From the NCBI RefSeq assembly GCF_036850765.1, contig NC_089490.1, forward strand, positions 240,870,442-240,934,441: 64,000 nucleotides of DNA, given 5' to 3'. Source of the DNA: Saccopteryx bilineata (Eukaryota; Chordata; Mammalia; Chiroptera; Emballonuridae). Under the pieces are notes generated by a model, which was not told the DNA's origin, made no database searches, and saw only the letters and a program-made list of their open reading frames with translations. This document shows, piece after piece, positions 19,760-32,921 of the stretch. The first letter of the stretch is position 1; each line of letters begins with the position of its first letter. The position numbers were made by a program, and so were the translations under genes.

Positions 19760-20789
19760 CACCCACACGCACAAGCATGCACACGTACGCATGCACACTC
19801 ACAGGCACGGACGCACCCAAGCTTACACGCACGAACACAGCCCTGCACCTGGGACCAGTCTCCTCCTACAGGTGCCCCGGACAGGGCCGTACCAGGTACA
19901 GAATGTGCGTTTGTCCCCAGCCCTGACTGCCCACCTGGGCACTCAGGTGGGTGCATGAAGGGGGTATTGGGTGTCAGTGCGGAGTGGGGGTGGGGAGCGG
20001 CAGCACAGTGACAGCCACTCGGAGGCTGCAGCAGGTGGGCGCGGCAGAGGCCCAATGTAGAGGTCTGGGGCGGGGCCTGGCCTGGCCTGGCCTTGTTAGG
20101 CTGGGACGACCGGGAGAGCGGACCCTCAGCTGAGCAGCGACCGTGACACCCTCACTGGCCGGGTGATGCCCCAGCCCCTGCTGCCCACCGTGGGCACCTG
20201 GGCCCTACTGTCCAAATGGCTGCACAGGTCAGCACTCCGCTCTCAGTGATGCTTCAACAGTCTGCACTGGGTCCTGCTCTGGTCACCTGCCTCCCCCACC
20301 CCTAGCCGTCTGGTGGCCATAAATTCCAATGAAGCTGCTTCGCTAGAGTTGCCCTGTGGCTCCTTCTGCCTCCCAGTCAGGAGGGGTGAGGGCAGGAGGG
20401 CTGGGAGGAGGGTCCCCTTCCGAGGGGCCCTCAGGATGGAAGAGGCCACCTCTGTCTCGATGTGCCTGAGGTGGCCCCATGGCTAGACAAGAGGCTGGGC
20501 AGCCCTGGGGAGGGCACCCCTCACCTGAGTGTGGCCTCTGCGGGGACAAGAGTTCAGGTGCACTGTGCTGCAGGAGGCCGGGCATGCCTGGTTCCAGAGC
20601 CTCTAGGAGTCGTGGCCACACTCTGTGGATGCACTGTTTGCATGCCTGGGGCGGTGGTGCATGTCAGCATCCTGTGTTGTGGGGTCTCCTCACCAGTGTT
20701 TTCTAGCACAGTGTGTATGAGCTCTGGGCCACCGTGTCTGGGTTAGATCCTGGTTTTGCTTTCTGCTAACCTTGGGGAAGGGTGTAACT

Positions 20790-20996
20790 TTTTTTTTTTC
20801 TTTTAATTGATTGACTTTAGAGAGCCAGAGAGAAAACGGGTGTGTGTGTGTGTGAGAGAGAAACATCAACTTGTTGTTCCACTTAGTTGTGCATTCATTG
20901 GTTGCTTCCCACGTGTTCCCTGACTGGGGATAGGTCCTGTGACAATGTTGTTTTGAAGCCGTGCTCTAAACAACTGAGCTAACAGATCAGGGCAAG
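20790..20996 (-). mobile_element. Old VES-like SINE
   Basis: Antisense to LGR6. The poly-T tail and 'attgattgactttagagagcc' are at the left, then 'catcaacttgttgttccactt', then a decayed tRNA-like head ending 'aactgagctaacagatcaggg'. A short duplication 'taactttt' flanks it (20785-20792 and 21005-21012). It is more diverged than the copies at 12641 and 61813. Confidence 0.75.
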
Positions 20997-21094
20997 AGAG
21001 GACTTAACTTTTATTATTATTATTTTTTCAATTACTGTTGCATACAATATTGTATTAATTGCAGATGTGCAGCATGGAGGACTTACTCTTTTGG

Positions 21095-21235
21095 TGCCTT
21101 AGTTTTCGCCCCTGTGAAGTGGGGTTGGTGATGGTGCACAGAGGGCTGTTGTGAGCGTAAATGAGGTGCTTAAAAGGGGCATCTGACACATAGTAACCAG
21201 TCAGTGGGTGTGAACAAGCCATTATCATGTATCTA
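21095..21235 (+). repeat. MIR-like fragment
   Basis: It contains 'gccttagttttcgcccctgtgaagtgggg', 'gttgtgagcgtaaatgagg' and 'ctgacacatagtaa', the 3' half of a MIR. Confidence 0.5.
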
Positions 21236-22847
21236 GGTTTGCTGAGTGTATACTTAGTAGCAGGCTCAGTAGTGCTAAGTACTAGTGTTTTATTAAGTAC
21301 TGGTATTTTATTAAAGACTTTCTGTATAAAAACCACAGACCCTGGTGGGGGGAGGTGACAAAAATTCGGTAACAAGCTGGGGGAGCCCTCCCTCCCCCTG
21401 TCCAGGAGATCCTCTCAGCCCCTGCAGAGTGGCTGGCTGGGGTGGAGGCAACTGCAGAGCCCTGGAAAGAAGGGGGTGGTGGGTGTCCATGGGTCTCTTG
21501 CACTTTTGTTCGAAACACCCTAACTCTGCCCATCTGGGCTTTTTAGGTTCACATTCAGTGGAATTAGGATCAGGAGACTGTGGCCAGAATTCTGTGTCTC
21601 TGCCACCAGCTCGTTGAGCGTTTTTGGATAAGTCCTCTGACCTGTTTTGCACTATTTTCTGTGAGTCGATAGTCCTCTGAGAGAGGTGCCAGAGTCCCCT
21701 GAGATTTGCAATTTCACTCACTGAGACTTGAGGTCCCAGGGCTGGGACAGACATAGCCATCACCAGCACCTCCAGGGCTGTGTGCCCAGCCAGAACAAGG
21801 CGCCCATTAACTATGTGCAGCCAGCGGAAAGAGGAATGCCTCCCCCACCCCCGCCAGCGGATGCCACACCAACCCTTGCCTCACTGTGTCTCATTGCTGA
21901 CTGCCCTGATCTGAATGCAGAAGCCTGGGTGCCCCACCCCCTGCTGGCCCTGCCTCCACCTGCCAGAAGGTATTAGCCTCATCATCCAGAATGACAAGGG
22001 GGTGCAAAGGCACTGTGCTGTGGGGCCTAAGGACCTGCCAGGATGGGGCTTAGGGTCAGGAAATACCTGGGACAATCCTGAGACCCCTGGCATGCCCAGT
22101 GCTGGTGGACAGAAGCTAGGAGAGAGAGTGTATCAAGCTCTCAGAAGCTGGGCATGGGGCCCTCCTGAGTCTTGCTGCAGCCCCCTGCCCCTAACCTGGG
22201 CTGGACCACCCCCCACCCACACACTCACAGGCCAAGTCCTTCAGTACCCCACCACTTGCGTTAGTTAGTGTTTGGTCCTTTAGGAATGCGCTCACTGGGA
22301 GGTCCTTGTGCATCTGTCCTTCCTGCTGTGATATCCCTGAGGTTTCATTCCATCTGGTTGGAAGGGAGAGGGTGAGCAGCTGCCTCCTACTCTGTTCACT
22401 TCCCTTTCCACCTGCCGGTGAGCCTGGTCCAAAGGGATCTTGCAGGGTCTTCCTGCTGTGAGGGGGCTGAGAGTCTCCACAGGAATCCCTGCATCACATT
22501 GGCCACCCTGCCCCCAGCACACAAGCCTTTGTGAGAATTAGGTCATTCGCCCCTTGGGGCCAATCTTCAGAGGAAGGCAGGAAAGCTCCAGTTTGGTTTA
22601 GGACACAAGGGCTGACTGAGATGTCTCTTCCTCCAGGAAGCTTTCCCTGATCCCTTAACCCTGGGAAGGGCTCCCCTCTGTGTGCTGCTCTGCCCCAGGC
22701 TCACCTTCTGGGTTCCAGCTCCTGTTTACCTGTCTGTTTCCCAATCCAGGCTGAGAGTCCCAGGAAAGCAGGGCTCCAGACCAGAGCTCCCTGGTGTCAT
22801 CAGGGCTGGACCATGTCCCCGGCATGTGGATGCTCACACGTAGTGGT

Positions 22848-22889
22848 GGAATGAGTGAAGGAATGAATGAAGGAATGAATAAACAAATG
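22848..22889 (+). repeat. (GAAT)n microsatellite
   Basis: Imperfect gaatgaag/gaatgaat units followed by 'aataaacaaatg'. Confidence 0.8.
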
Positions 22890-23744
22890 ATTGGCCAGAG
22901 TTGGGAGGTGCAGAGTGGAGCCACTCAGACAGAAGCACAAGGAGCACATGGGCCTACCTGAGAGGGAGGTGGGAAGGGAGCTCACCTGGCTCCGCGGGCA
23001 GGCCCAAGGTGTGGCACTCAACCCAGACGGCTGCGGTGAGGATGGAGCCGCGCTGGGGAGCCTCTAAGCTGCCAGCCCGCCCATCTCACTTCCTTCAAGT
23101 GAGACATCTGTTTATAAACCCTTCCACTTAGAAGCTTTGCCTTCCCTAGTCATTTTCTTTCTTTATTTATTTAAAAAGAAAACTTCTTTTGAAAATTTCC
23201 ATCCAGTTTCCAATGAGCTAAGAAGAACGGAGGTATGTGCCTGTCCAGGGCTTGGACAGAGAGAGCTGTGGGGATGGTTGGTTCTTGAATGGCCACCGTG
23301 TGTCTGGCATTTGCCTGGGCTCTGAAGGTCTGAGATGACTAACACCTGCGGTCTGTGTTAAGAGGAATTTCAGGCTGGTGGGTGAGAAATTGACCACCCT
23401 GTAAGTGCGAGAGTGGAGGCACACACAGCCTGGTTGTGGAGGCACTTGGGAGGTGAGGGCTAGTGGGGAGGGACTGGCCACTCTGGAATCCTGTGATGAC
23501 CCTGGGTGCTGGGAAGTCTGAGGACACCAAAGCCCTTCAGCAAGCCTGTAGACCTCAGCAAGTATGTGTTAAGTACTTACTATGTGCCCAAGCCTGAGCG
23601 GGGGATATGCAGGAATGAGGTGAGAGTACTACATGCCAGTAAACAAGCGATTTTGGTTCTGTGCGGTGGGATGCCCGAGTCCCAAGGTTCATGAAAGACT
23701 TCCAGAACGAGTCTCTTTTACCTAACTATGTAAGTATAATACTC

Positions 23745-23875
23745 ATCCCAGAAAAGCGACCCCATCCCTGGTGCAGTGTGGTACAGTGACACACGCTGAA
23801 CACAATTGCATAACCAGCATCCAGACCAAGAAGCAGAATCTCCACAGCTCCTTGTGAGTGCAAGAGCATCAGAAA
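23745..23875 (-). mobile_element. L1 3'-UTR-like fragment
   Basis: The order 'gctgaacacaattgcataaccagcatccagaccaagaagcagaatctccacagc' resembles the 3' UTR of old mammalian L1 elements. Strand is not certain. Confidence 0.4.
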
Positions 23876-23984
23876 TGGGTTCTCTCCTAGTTTCAGAGGC
23901 CAGAATCCTAGGATCAAATGTAGTGAGCAGGGCTGTTCTCTCTGCCTCTAACCCTGGTGGCAGCCAGTTCCCTTGGCTTGTGGC

Positions 23985-24232
23985 CACTTCACTCCAATCT
24001 CAGCCTCCGTCTGCATGTTACCTGCTCTGTGGGCTTCTCGGTGTGTTTCCTATCAGGGCCCTTGTCACTGGGTTTAGGGTCCACCCAAATCATCCAAGAT
24101 TCTTTCCTCATTTCAGGGCCTGAACTTAATACACCTGCAAAGACTCCTTTTCCAAGTAAGGTCACATTCACAGGTTCCAGGGATTAGGGCGTGAATGTAT
24201 TTTGGGGAGGGCTCATTCAGCCCACCTCTCAC
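23985..24232 (-). mobile_element. MaLR-type LTR fragment (MLT1-like), antisense
   Basis: It shows 'aatctcagcctccgtctgcat', 'gtccacccaaatcatcc', 'cctgcaaagactccttttccaagtaaggtcacattcacagg' and 'ttttggggagggctcattcagccc'. This matches the antisense 3' half of such LTRs, and is diverged. Confidence 0.5.
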
Positions 24233-25357
24233 TGTCAACCTAACTACCCCAATTCTTGTGCTTTGCAAAGCTCTCAGGCCACTTTCTGTTGGCTAAACCT
24301 GCCCCTCTTTGGCTACCAGTAGCCACACTTTCTCCAGGAAGCCCTCCCTGACTATCTCCTTATCAGGCATTTGAGATTCCTCCAGCCTAACATTCGATGT
24401 TCTGTCCAGCTGTGTCTGTGGCTCTGAATCTGTCCTCAGAGGGCAGTTTCCTCTGGGCAGAGAGTGTCTCCCCCTCCTTCCCCTCTGTGCTCTGTGCACA
24501 CGCCTCCTACAGGGCCCAGCAGCCCTCTGCACACAGGGGCGCTAGGAACAAGGGACTCAGGTGAAGACACCTTTACAGCAGTGCCCCAGCCAGGGCCTAT
24601 GCCCAGTGGTAGCCTGGTTGCCGGCCCTTCCCCATGTTCCCTCTCCCCAGACCCTGCCACCTCGGAGGGAACCTGGCTGTGCCCTTGTCTCAGGCCTCTG
24701 TGGCCGTCCTGGTTTCACACAAAGCAGGGAGGGAGGGAGGAGCTACGGGCGGGGAGTCCAGACCTTTGCCTTTCCTTGGAGGAGGCCAGGGAGACAGAAT
24801 GCCTTTGGCTAAGGGACCCAGGCCAGAGATCAGAAGATCAAAGGATGAGAGGATCAGGGCTGGGGCAGGTGGCATTCACTTGGAGGCACCAGGGAGAAGC
24901 AGCAGCTGGTGCCTCCTAAGGGCAGGGCTGACCCAGAACGCCCTCCCCTTGCTCAGCCCCACCCACGTGACCCTGTGGTGCTGCTAGGACCTGGTGGAGG
25001 GCTCTGGGAGCTGAGTGTAGGGAGGGGAGGGATGCTGGCCAGCATTCGTGACACCTGGTGGGCACGGCTGTACCCCTTACATGTTAGAACCCTCCGTTCC
25101 ACCCTCAACCATTTCCTTACATGGCACTATTATATAACATTTCAGAGATGCAGAAACAGGCCCAGAGAGGAGAAGGCACCTGCTTCATAACCAACAGCTG
25201 GGTGGAGGTGGGGCTGAGACTCAGGCTGGCTGTCTGACACCAGGGCCCATGACAGCACCCTGATGGAAGGCCCAGAACTCTGGTGCAGCTGCAGCTGGAA
25301 GGGGCCAGACTAGAAGTCAGGAAGGGCTTCCTACTGGGCAGGGAAGTAATTCTAGAC

Positions 25358-25709
25358 CAGGGGCAGTCAACCTTTTTATACCTACCGCCCACTTTTGTAT
25401 CTCTGTTAGTAGTAAAATTTTCTAACCGCCCACCGGTTTCACAGGAATGGTGATTTATAAAGTAGGGAAGTAACTTTACTTTATAAAATTTATAAAGCAG
25501 AGTTACAGCAAGTTAAAGCATATAATAATAATTACTTACCAAGTACTTTATGTCAGATTTTTGCTAAGTTTGGCAGAATAAATCTTTATAAAACAACTTA
25601 CTATAGTTAAACCTATCTTTTTATTTATACTTTGGTTGCTCCGCTACCGCCCACCATGAAAGCCTGAATGCCCACTACTGGGCGGTAGGGACCAGGTTGA
25701 CCACCACTG
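25358..25709. mobile_element. hAT-type MITE, 352 bp, with perfect TSD
   Basis: Terminal inverted repeats CAGGGGCAGTCAACCT and AGGTTGACCACCACTG bound an AT-rich core with no coding capacity. The 8-bp duplication 'ttctagac' is perfect at 25350-25357 and 25710-25717, and fits the nnnTAnnn target of Buster-type hATs. The ends contain 'accgcccac' and 'gggcggtag', also inverted. Confidence 0.9.
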
Positions 25710-26299
25710 TTCTAGACTGTCCACGAGTCCCACAACCCCATAGGTGGGGAGTTAGGGAAGAAGGCTGGTTTTGGTGCCACCCAGAGGGAAGGATGAAGGT
25801 GGGGGTCTGGGCCAATGGTGCTGGGAGTAATGGGGCTGCTCACACAGCAGGTTCTCCCCCAGTCCAGTGGTGAACAGGCGGTGCACCAGGCGGGCTTGGA
25901 GGAGGGTGCTGAGCTCTGGAAGTTCCACTGTCCTTGGCAGACCCAGGCAATGGGCCAATGTGATAGTTGGGGTCCTCCTGGTGGGGCCTGCATCCCTCTG
26001 CACTATTCTGGGAGCTGTGGCAGCCTCCTCACTTGGTACCCAGGTGCCACCACAGGCACTGAGCATTGGGTTGCTTATGAGCTTGTATGCAGTTGGGGTT
26101 CAGCAGAACACCTGCCTCTTACTGCGTGACTGACTAGACATGGAGTAGTTTCTGCCATGTTGCCGTTTCTCCATTTAAAATGGTCGTAACTGATGCTTCA
26201 CTCCCTGGCCTGTAACAAGGGTTAAATGAGACCAAGGATGTGCCAGCACTCTGTGACCTGCAAAACATGTTCAAGTTGAGGGGACAGGAGAGGCAGAGT

Positions 26300-26390
26300 G
26301 TGGGGTGGATGACATCTGGGACTTGGGTGTCAGAGGGACCTTGATTTTGCTGAGCCCCATCTGTAAAATGGGTCAGTATAGCCCATAGCT
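26300..26390 (+). repeat. MIR-like fragment
   Basis: It contains 'cttgggtgtcagagggaccttga' and 'ctgagccccatctgtaaaatgggtcag', a diverged MIR core. Confidence 0.45.
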
Positions 26391-27109
26391 CTAAGCTTGC
26401 CTGGCAAAGGCAGCTCTTGAAGATGCTCAGAACTTCCCACGTCTGTTGTTCCCCAGCCCCATTTAGGAAACTGTCTCCCTGGGCGTCTGGGTGCTGCCCA
26501 GGATGGGGCGGGTGGCAGTGGTGGGGCTCCTGTGAGTGCAGGTGTGGGGACAGGAAAGAGGGAGGGCTTCTTGCTGTGAGAGAAAAGCTCCTATTGGGAT
26601 ATGGGCATGGGGGGGCACTGAACAGAGGGGCCTTTCTTCTTTTCCACCCCAGACACACCCTGGCCCTTTATCCGGTGGAATAAAGGCAGCAAGGCCAGGA
26701 GCTTCAGCTAAACAAACAGAACTCGGGGCTATGGTCTCAGACAAAGGGGACCCAGTCCTTCCCACCCCTCCACCCGCCCCTCTCCTGGGTTTCTGGTCTA
26801 AGGGGAGGTCACAGCCCTTCACTGAAGGTGCTTCACATCTGGTCAGACAGCCAGAACCGCAGCCGCACACCTGCATGCACAGAAATGGTGCTCTTCCTTC
26901 TAGAGGAGCTGGAGAGCAGAGGGGATAGAGCTGGGAAAGGCGTGGCGAGTCCTCAAACACAGCCACTGCCGCCTTGCTCTGCGGGTCTCTCCTTGCTGCC
27001 CGCTCACCCTGGGCAGGCCTGCCTCCTCCCTGACAGCCCTCTGCTGGGCGCCTGTGGATGCCCCTCTCCCCACCCCCACCCCTACACAGAAAGGACCTGG
27101 AAGCTGGGG

Positions 27110-27110
<1 letters not shown>

Positions 27111-27142
<32 letters not shown>
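27111..27142 (+). repeat. (TG)n microsatellite
   Basis: A perfect 32-base TG run in LGR6 intron 1. Confidence 0.95.
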
Positions 27143-27143
<1 letters not shown>

Positions 27144-27534
27144 CAAGGACAGGTGATGGGGAGAGCGAGCTGTCCGAGGCTAAGGTGATGGTTTGTAGTT
27201 GAGGACAGGACAGTGTGGCAGACCTTGTGACCGAAGCCTTAGGTCAGATGGATTAGTCCAAGGAAGCTGGTGGCACTCAGGCCCCAGCCCCAGGAGTTGT
27301 CCCTCAGGCCTGTAATTATCCATGTTCTTCTCATTTGTCCCCACTGCTGGGGCTCTTTAGGGGGCAGAAAAGCACACGTTTCTGGGCCTGCAGCTTCATC
27401 ACCTACTGTACAGGGCCTGGTGTGTAGTAGGTGCTCAGTGAACACTGGCTGGGTGACTCATGGCTGGAGGCTTCTTGTAGGAGGAGAAAGCACTTGGATA
27501 GGGTGAATGGAGCGTCAGGTCATGCCACTCACAG

Positions 27535-27660
27535 GTCATGCTGGTTGGTCACTTGCTGTGTGCTGGGCACTAGCTAAGTGCTTTATCAGTGGGGAAACTG
27601 AGGCAGACAGCAGTGAAGTAACTTGCCTGTGGGAGAGCTGGGAATCACACGGGACACGTG
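27535..27660 (+). repeat. MIR-like fragment
   Basis: The order 'gtcacttgctgtgtgctgggcac', 'agtgctttatcagtggggaaactgaggc', 'aagtaacttgcctgtgggagagctggg' is typical of an old MIR/L2-type repeat. Confidence 0.5.
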
Positions 27661-27689
27661 AGTGCAGAGGCCGCAGCGTGGCTAGTGGA

Positions 27690-27884
27690 ACTGCCTGTGA
27701 TGATGGACTTGCTCTTGGTCTGTGCTGGCCAGGGTGGTGCCACTAGCCACGTGTGGCAGCTGAGCCTTGAAATGTGGCTAATGTAGCCAAGGAACTGATT
27801 TAACTTTATTTAATCTGAATGAACTTAAATTTAAATGTTCCCATGTGGGTCATGGCTACTGTGTCAGGCGGAGCAGGTCTACAG
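27690..27884. mobile_element. Old hAT-Charlie-type MITE
   Basis: It shows 'ccactagccacgtgtggcagctgagccttgaaatgtggctaatg', 'aaggaactgattt', 'aatttaaatg' and 'gtcatggctactgtgtcagg'. These phrases belong to a common ancient mammalian MITE; I am not sure of its exact name. It is diverged, with no target duplication seen. Confidence 0.6.
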
Positions 27885-30800
27885 TGTTGCAGAGAGGGCA
27901 GAGAGGAAAGAAGGGGCCCACAGCCAGTCCCCCGTGGCTTTTGAGGCTCTGCCCCTCATGGACTTCTCACAGGCCATGCCGCAGGAGGCCAGGGTCCATT
28001 GACTTGTATATCTGTGGGTGACTTGGCTCTGAAGGAGGAGGGAGCCTGGGAGGGAAGCACACAGGTGCTGCCTGCGAGCCACATGCTGTGCTCTTGACAA
28101 CCTTCAACGGGCTTAGACATGGGCACAGCTCTCGGCTGCCTGGGCTCCAGGGCTCTGCAGACTGCCCCAGCTTGCAGAGAAGAGGGGTCCCCTGTGGTGC
28201 TGAGGGCCAGGCTGCCCCAGAACTCAGTCTCCATCTGGCTGAGTTGGCCTGGCCCTCCCCCTCCCTCTCCCCAGCACCCTGTTTTGCTGTCACTGTCCCA
28301 AATCCCCCTTGCAGTGAGAAGAATGTGGAGCCATAGGATTTGACCTTGATTAAGTGGGTTCCTGTGGCCCCAGACCATGGTTTCCTAAGTCCAGCACATT
28401 TGAGTGTGTGTACAGGGGTGTCTCTGCTGGGTCCCTCTCTCCTTGGCCTCCTTTCTCAGCCATCAGAGTTAGAGGAACCCCCATCACACAGATGAAATGT
28501 TGTGATGCCGAGAGTGACATTCCCCGACTTCTGTGGTCTTTAAACGGGGGCTAAAAAAATCCTTGCTTTTCTCTCACTCTCTGGAATGTCTCCTTTTCTG
28601 GCCTTTCTCCCTCCATGTCTCCCCTAAATTCTGGGGTCACCTGCTATGTCCTCTGGTTCAGTCTGACCTGCACAAACCTCACCTTTGCTCCATAACTGGG
28701 GGGACCTTCTGTCTAGATGCCGGGCCCACTCCATCCGTCCTCCACCTGCTCCCATGCTGTCCCCCGCCCCCCTCACCAAGGCAGACTGGAGACAGTGTTA
28801 CAAACGAAGGAGCCAGGTGATGACAAAGTCAAGCAGCAGTCCTCTTAGTTATAAGCACAGCGGTGGTCTCCTGCCGGACTTTGTGCAAAGGCCAGAAGAA
28901 CACATGGTGGAGACTGGCATGTCTTCCTGATCGAAGTGCAGGCTCCTGCTGGGAAATGTGTGAAAATTGCGGACATCCAAGAGAACTTAGTGTCAGCCAG
29001 TGTATTTGGAACCTCAGAGGGGACAGCTCTGATATGGAGGGGCCCGGGGGCCTACTGGACAGAGTCACTGGGTTAAGAGAGGCTGCTGTGACAGCGGGTG
29101 TGGGCAGTGTTACCAGGTCCAGCCCCATGGAGCCCACAGGAACAGCAACACATCAGCTGCCCCAGCCCTCAGCCCTCGTGACCAGCCAGGTTGCTGAGGG
29201 AGGTCTCTGTTCCCCACCCTTCAGTTCTGCCCCAAGTTCCCAGCATCCCCCTCTTATCACACCTGGTCCTGGTCTCCATGGTGACACCGCCTCACCCCAC
29301 AGCCTGGGTGGTCTGGTCGCCTCACAGGGTGAAGCTCTGAGAACATTTTCCTGATGTGCAGCCAGAAATTTCCACTTCCCATGCCTAGGGCTGCGGCTCT
29401 TCTCTCCCCCCACTCCTGCCAGCCTCACCCCCCCCACCCCAGCTGTGTCCACCCAGAGGACCCAGGGCTGCTGGATAGGGCTGCCACCACCCTCTCCACC
29501 CCTACTGTTCAGTTGAGAAGCAGTCTGAAGGCCTAGTGCAATGAGAATGTGGTGCCTCTCATCCAAAAATTAGAATTCAAAATGACAACAGCAGAGATTT
29601 GAACTGCCAAGCATGGGTCTCCGTGCAACCACACAGGCCACAGCCTGAAGCCGTCCCTGGGGAGTGGTGTGCATGCATGTGTGTACATCTGTGAGTGTGT
29701 CTGTGTGTGTGTGCGTGCTCCTAGTGGTCGTAGGGGGACAGTGGTGGACCAGACTGTGAGTCCAGGCATTGAGCATCCAATTCAACCACAAGCTGGGCTC
29801 CAGAAGCAGCATCACCAAGCTACCTCGGTTCTTTCCTGAGCCAGGAGACAGACCAGGGGGTAAACTGAGGCCTAGAGAAGGTCACAGCCATACTCAGCTT
29901 TCCAATCAAAGGATGAGACCTGGCGGAGGCCATTTGGGTCTCCCAGAATTCCTGACTTTGTGACATGTGGACGCTTTGAGAAAGTATGTGGCTTTTAACA
30001 GTCCAACATTCTACATGCACATGTAAGATAAACACATGTGCCTAGTGTGCACCACACAAGCACCTCCCAGAGCATGTGTATCCTGACACATGCCCCCTTG
30101 TAAACAGTCACCATTCCTACTGGCAAACCCAGGCACCCACAGGTAAGGGCACCCTCTTATTCCGGGTCTAGGTGTGGCCTGCAGGTCTGAGCTGGGCTTT
30201 GGTTGCACAGGCACGACCCCCCAGCCCCTCCCCCTACAGCAGGACCAGCAGGCCCTTAGCTGCTTCCAGGGCCCATGGCATCAGCTTGGGGGACCTCAGC
30301 AGGAAGCCTCTGCCCTCCCTCTTCCAGCTCCATGTTCCCCCCTTTCCTCTCCTTGGCACCAGCCTTACCTCTTTTCCTTTTGTGAGAGGGCCAGGCCTGA
30401 GTGGGGCTCCCCCTACCTCTACCCTTCGAAATCAGACCCTTAAACTGAGCCCTACAGCTGGGCTGTGTTGTCTTGGGGCAGGATGTGGGGGCGGGCTGGG
30501 TATGGCCCCCTCTCTCCAGGGGAGAACAATGAGGCCGCTAATGGGGGTGGCAGAGGGGGTGGGGGGCTTGGAGCCACATCAGAGCCTCTGAGGAGCGGCC
30601 CCTGGAGGGACAGCTGAGTGATGAGGCCTGAGTCACACGCCCAGCGCGGTCCTTGAACTCCTGTGGAGGCACGTTCAGAAATGTGCAGGGTAAACATTTA
30701 GAGGTAATCAGTTCTGCACCTCCCTGCCTGGCAGAAGGTGAGCCAGGCCCGACTCAACTCACAGGGGAGGTCCCGGCAGACCCAGGGGCTGCCTCATGGG

Positions 30801-31586
30801 CTTCCCTGGCCACATGTCCCTGCACTGTCCAGTGCCCCTGCTTGTCCACACTCTGTCAGAGCCCTGGGCTAGCGGAGTCTAAGAGCACCCTGAAGACCAG
30901 ACTCTGGCTTAAAATCCACCAGAAACTTCTCGGCACTGCTCCCTGAGGGGTGGCCACCAGCATACCAGTGACCCTTTCTCCTCGAGGGGGCCATCTGTAC
31001 TTGGAGCAGGGAGAGGACTGAGGGCAGGAACCAACCCTGAGTTCCCGTCCCGTCCCAAGGCTCTACCCAACGCAGACTGTCGTCCTTCCCAGAGGACAGC
31101 GGTCTGTGTGTAGGCTCTACCAGAGGTGAAACGTTTGAGACTAAACCATCGTTGTATAAGTTGGAACTGGACTCCTGAGCACACGCCGCCTTCCTGGCCT
31201 GCCTTTCTGAGCAGATGCATGCATTTCTTGGGGAGGTTTGAGGGTGGAGGTGCCTTCTCAGAGAAGGTAGAAACCTCAGGAGGCCTGGAGGTGGTCCCAG
31301 CAACGCGGGTCTGGTCTGGGCCCACGTTTGGGCCCCAGGGAGGAGGCTGGCAGAGGCCAGAAGCCTCTGTTGAGGTTTGGACAGGATGGACCCAAAATAT
31401 GTCAGGTGCATCTCAAACACCACTGCTCACCAGGCACATACAGCCAAGAAAGTGCTAACAAAGGTGGGATCAACTGGCCAAGGCACCAGCCCCCTCCCAG
31501 TCCAGGCCTGTCAGGCTGGGACACTTGCCCACGAGTCACTGAAGGACAGGTGGACACAGACACTATTTGTTAGATAGTCTGTAAGT

Positions 31587-31923
31587 CAGGGGTCCCCAAA
31601 CTACGGCCCGCGGGCCACATGCGGCCCCCTGAGGCCATTTATCCGGCCCCCGCCGCACTTCTGGAAGGGCACCTCTTTCATTGGTGGTCAGTGAGAGGAG
31701 CATAGTTCCCACTGAAATATTGGTCAGTTTGTTGATTTAAATTTACTTGTTCTTTATTTTAAATATTGTATTTGTTCCCGTTTTGTTTTTTGGTTTTTTG
31801 CTTTAAAATAAGATATGTGCAGTGTGCATAGGAATTTGTTCATAGTTTTTTTTATAGTCCGGCCCTCCAGCGGTCTGAGGGACAGTGAACTGGCCCCCTG
31901 TGTAAAAAGTTTGGGGACCCCTG
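31587..31923 (+). mobile_element. hAT-type MITE with CAGGGGTCCCCAAACT ends, perfect TSD
   Basis: The terminal inverted repeats are CAGGGGTCCCCAAACT and its complement. The ends are GC-rich ('cggcccgcgggccacatgcgg') around an AT-rich centre. The 8-bp duplication 'ctgtaagt' is perfect at 31579-31586 and 31924-31931. The open frames inside on both strands are accidental. It lies in LGR6 intron 1, 926 bp before exon 2, and is paired with an inverted copy at 38152. Confidence 0.93.
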
Positions 31924-32849
31924 CTGTAAGTATTGTCTCATTTAATCCTTCCAAGGATGCAAGGGCTTTCTTGTTATTCATCCCACTTTCACTGATAAAG
32001 AAACTGAGGGTTGTAGTGGTTACCAGCCAAAGGTCTGATAGGCAAGAGGAGGAGAGACTTACCCCAGGGCCTTTTGATTCTGAGGCTCCAACTCTTTCCT
32101 TTTTATTTCCTTGAACATATGATGATACCAGTGGGGTCTGCTTGTGGGGAGAGCTGTGGCCACATGAGACTGCTTGGGGGAAGGTTAGCAGGGCCTGATG
32201 CAGTTACCAGGGTAGGCTGTTGTTATGGTGAGGACTTTGTGTGCTGAGCACCTTAAAGGTGTGACATTGAAACCCACTTAGGCTCACAGATAACATGGGA
32301 GGGCCAGGGTGTCCCCCACCACCCAGGAATCAGGCACTTTCTGCAATGTGCTCAGAGGCCATGGCCTCCAGTTGGAGACCAAGGGAGGGAAGCCAACCAC
32401 AAAGTGACTGACTGGGGCCTCAGAGGGCAGTGCCACCCGCTGGCTTTGGGTTGACCAGAAGGGTGCTCATGTCTATGTGTGAATATTGTGGGAGCCCGCC
32501 CTGAAGGCTGGAATGGCAGGGAGCTCTGTGCCTCAGTTTCCCCACTGGAACACAGGCTGCTGGTCTGTTCTATGTATTAGGTGGCCCCTCTTCTCCTACA
32601 CTAAAAGTCTGTGAATTCTTCTCTAGGTCTTCTCCTGCAGGGAGGTCAGCTTCCTTCATAACCTTTGTCAGAGCCAGGCCCTGGAGTCCAGGCAGGCGGG
32701 AAGGAATCCAAGGGGCCATGGAGACTCAGCCAGTGCCCACTCAGAGGGCAGTTTTGGGGCCTGCTGGGCACTCTGTGGGTGAGTGCAGCTGGATGCTACT
32801 GCCTGGGGCTGATGGATGGCTCACGACTCCCTGTTTTCTCCCCACATAG

Positions 32850-32921
32850 GGACCTGAGCATGAACAACCTCACAGAGCTGCGGCCCGGTCGCTTCCACCA
32901 CCTGCGCTTTCTGGAGGAGCT
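32850..32921 (+). CDS. LGR6: LGR6 exon 2: LRR
   Basis: One 24-residue repeat, '[20 protein letters not shown]' then LEEL, with the LxxLxLxxNxLxxL pattern offset by the phase-2 junctions. Acceptor 'ccccacatag' and donor 'gtgagt' are canonical. The first base completes the Leu codon of exon 1. Human LGR6 has Q and L where this has R and R (RPGRF against QPGLF), as far as I recall. Confidence 0.97.

Larger units (their letters stand above)
11741..32849 (+). other. LGR6: LGR6 intron 1 (21.1 kb)
   Basis: It opens with gtgagt and closes with 'ttctccccacatag'. It holds three antisense SINEs (12641, 17525, 20790), two hAT MITEs (25358, 31587), L1 and MaLR fragments near 23.7-24.2 kb, a MITE near 27.7 kb, MIR fragments and microsatellites. 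I looked for the alternative human first exons and could not identify them. No other gene is supported. Confidence 0.85.

Noticed and set aside
31754..31981. Small open frames shared by the two hAT MITEs (also near 38036-38309)
   Set aside because: They appear in both orientations because the MITEs are copies; there is no transposase motif.
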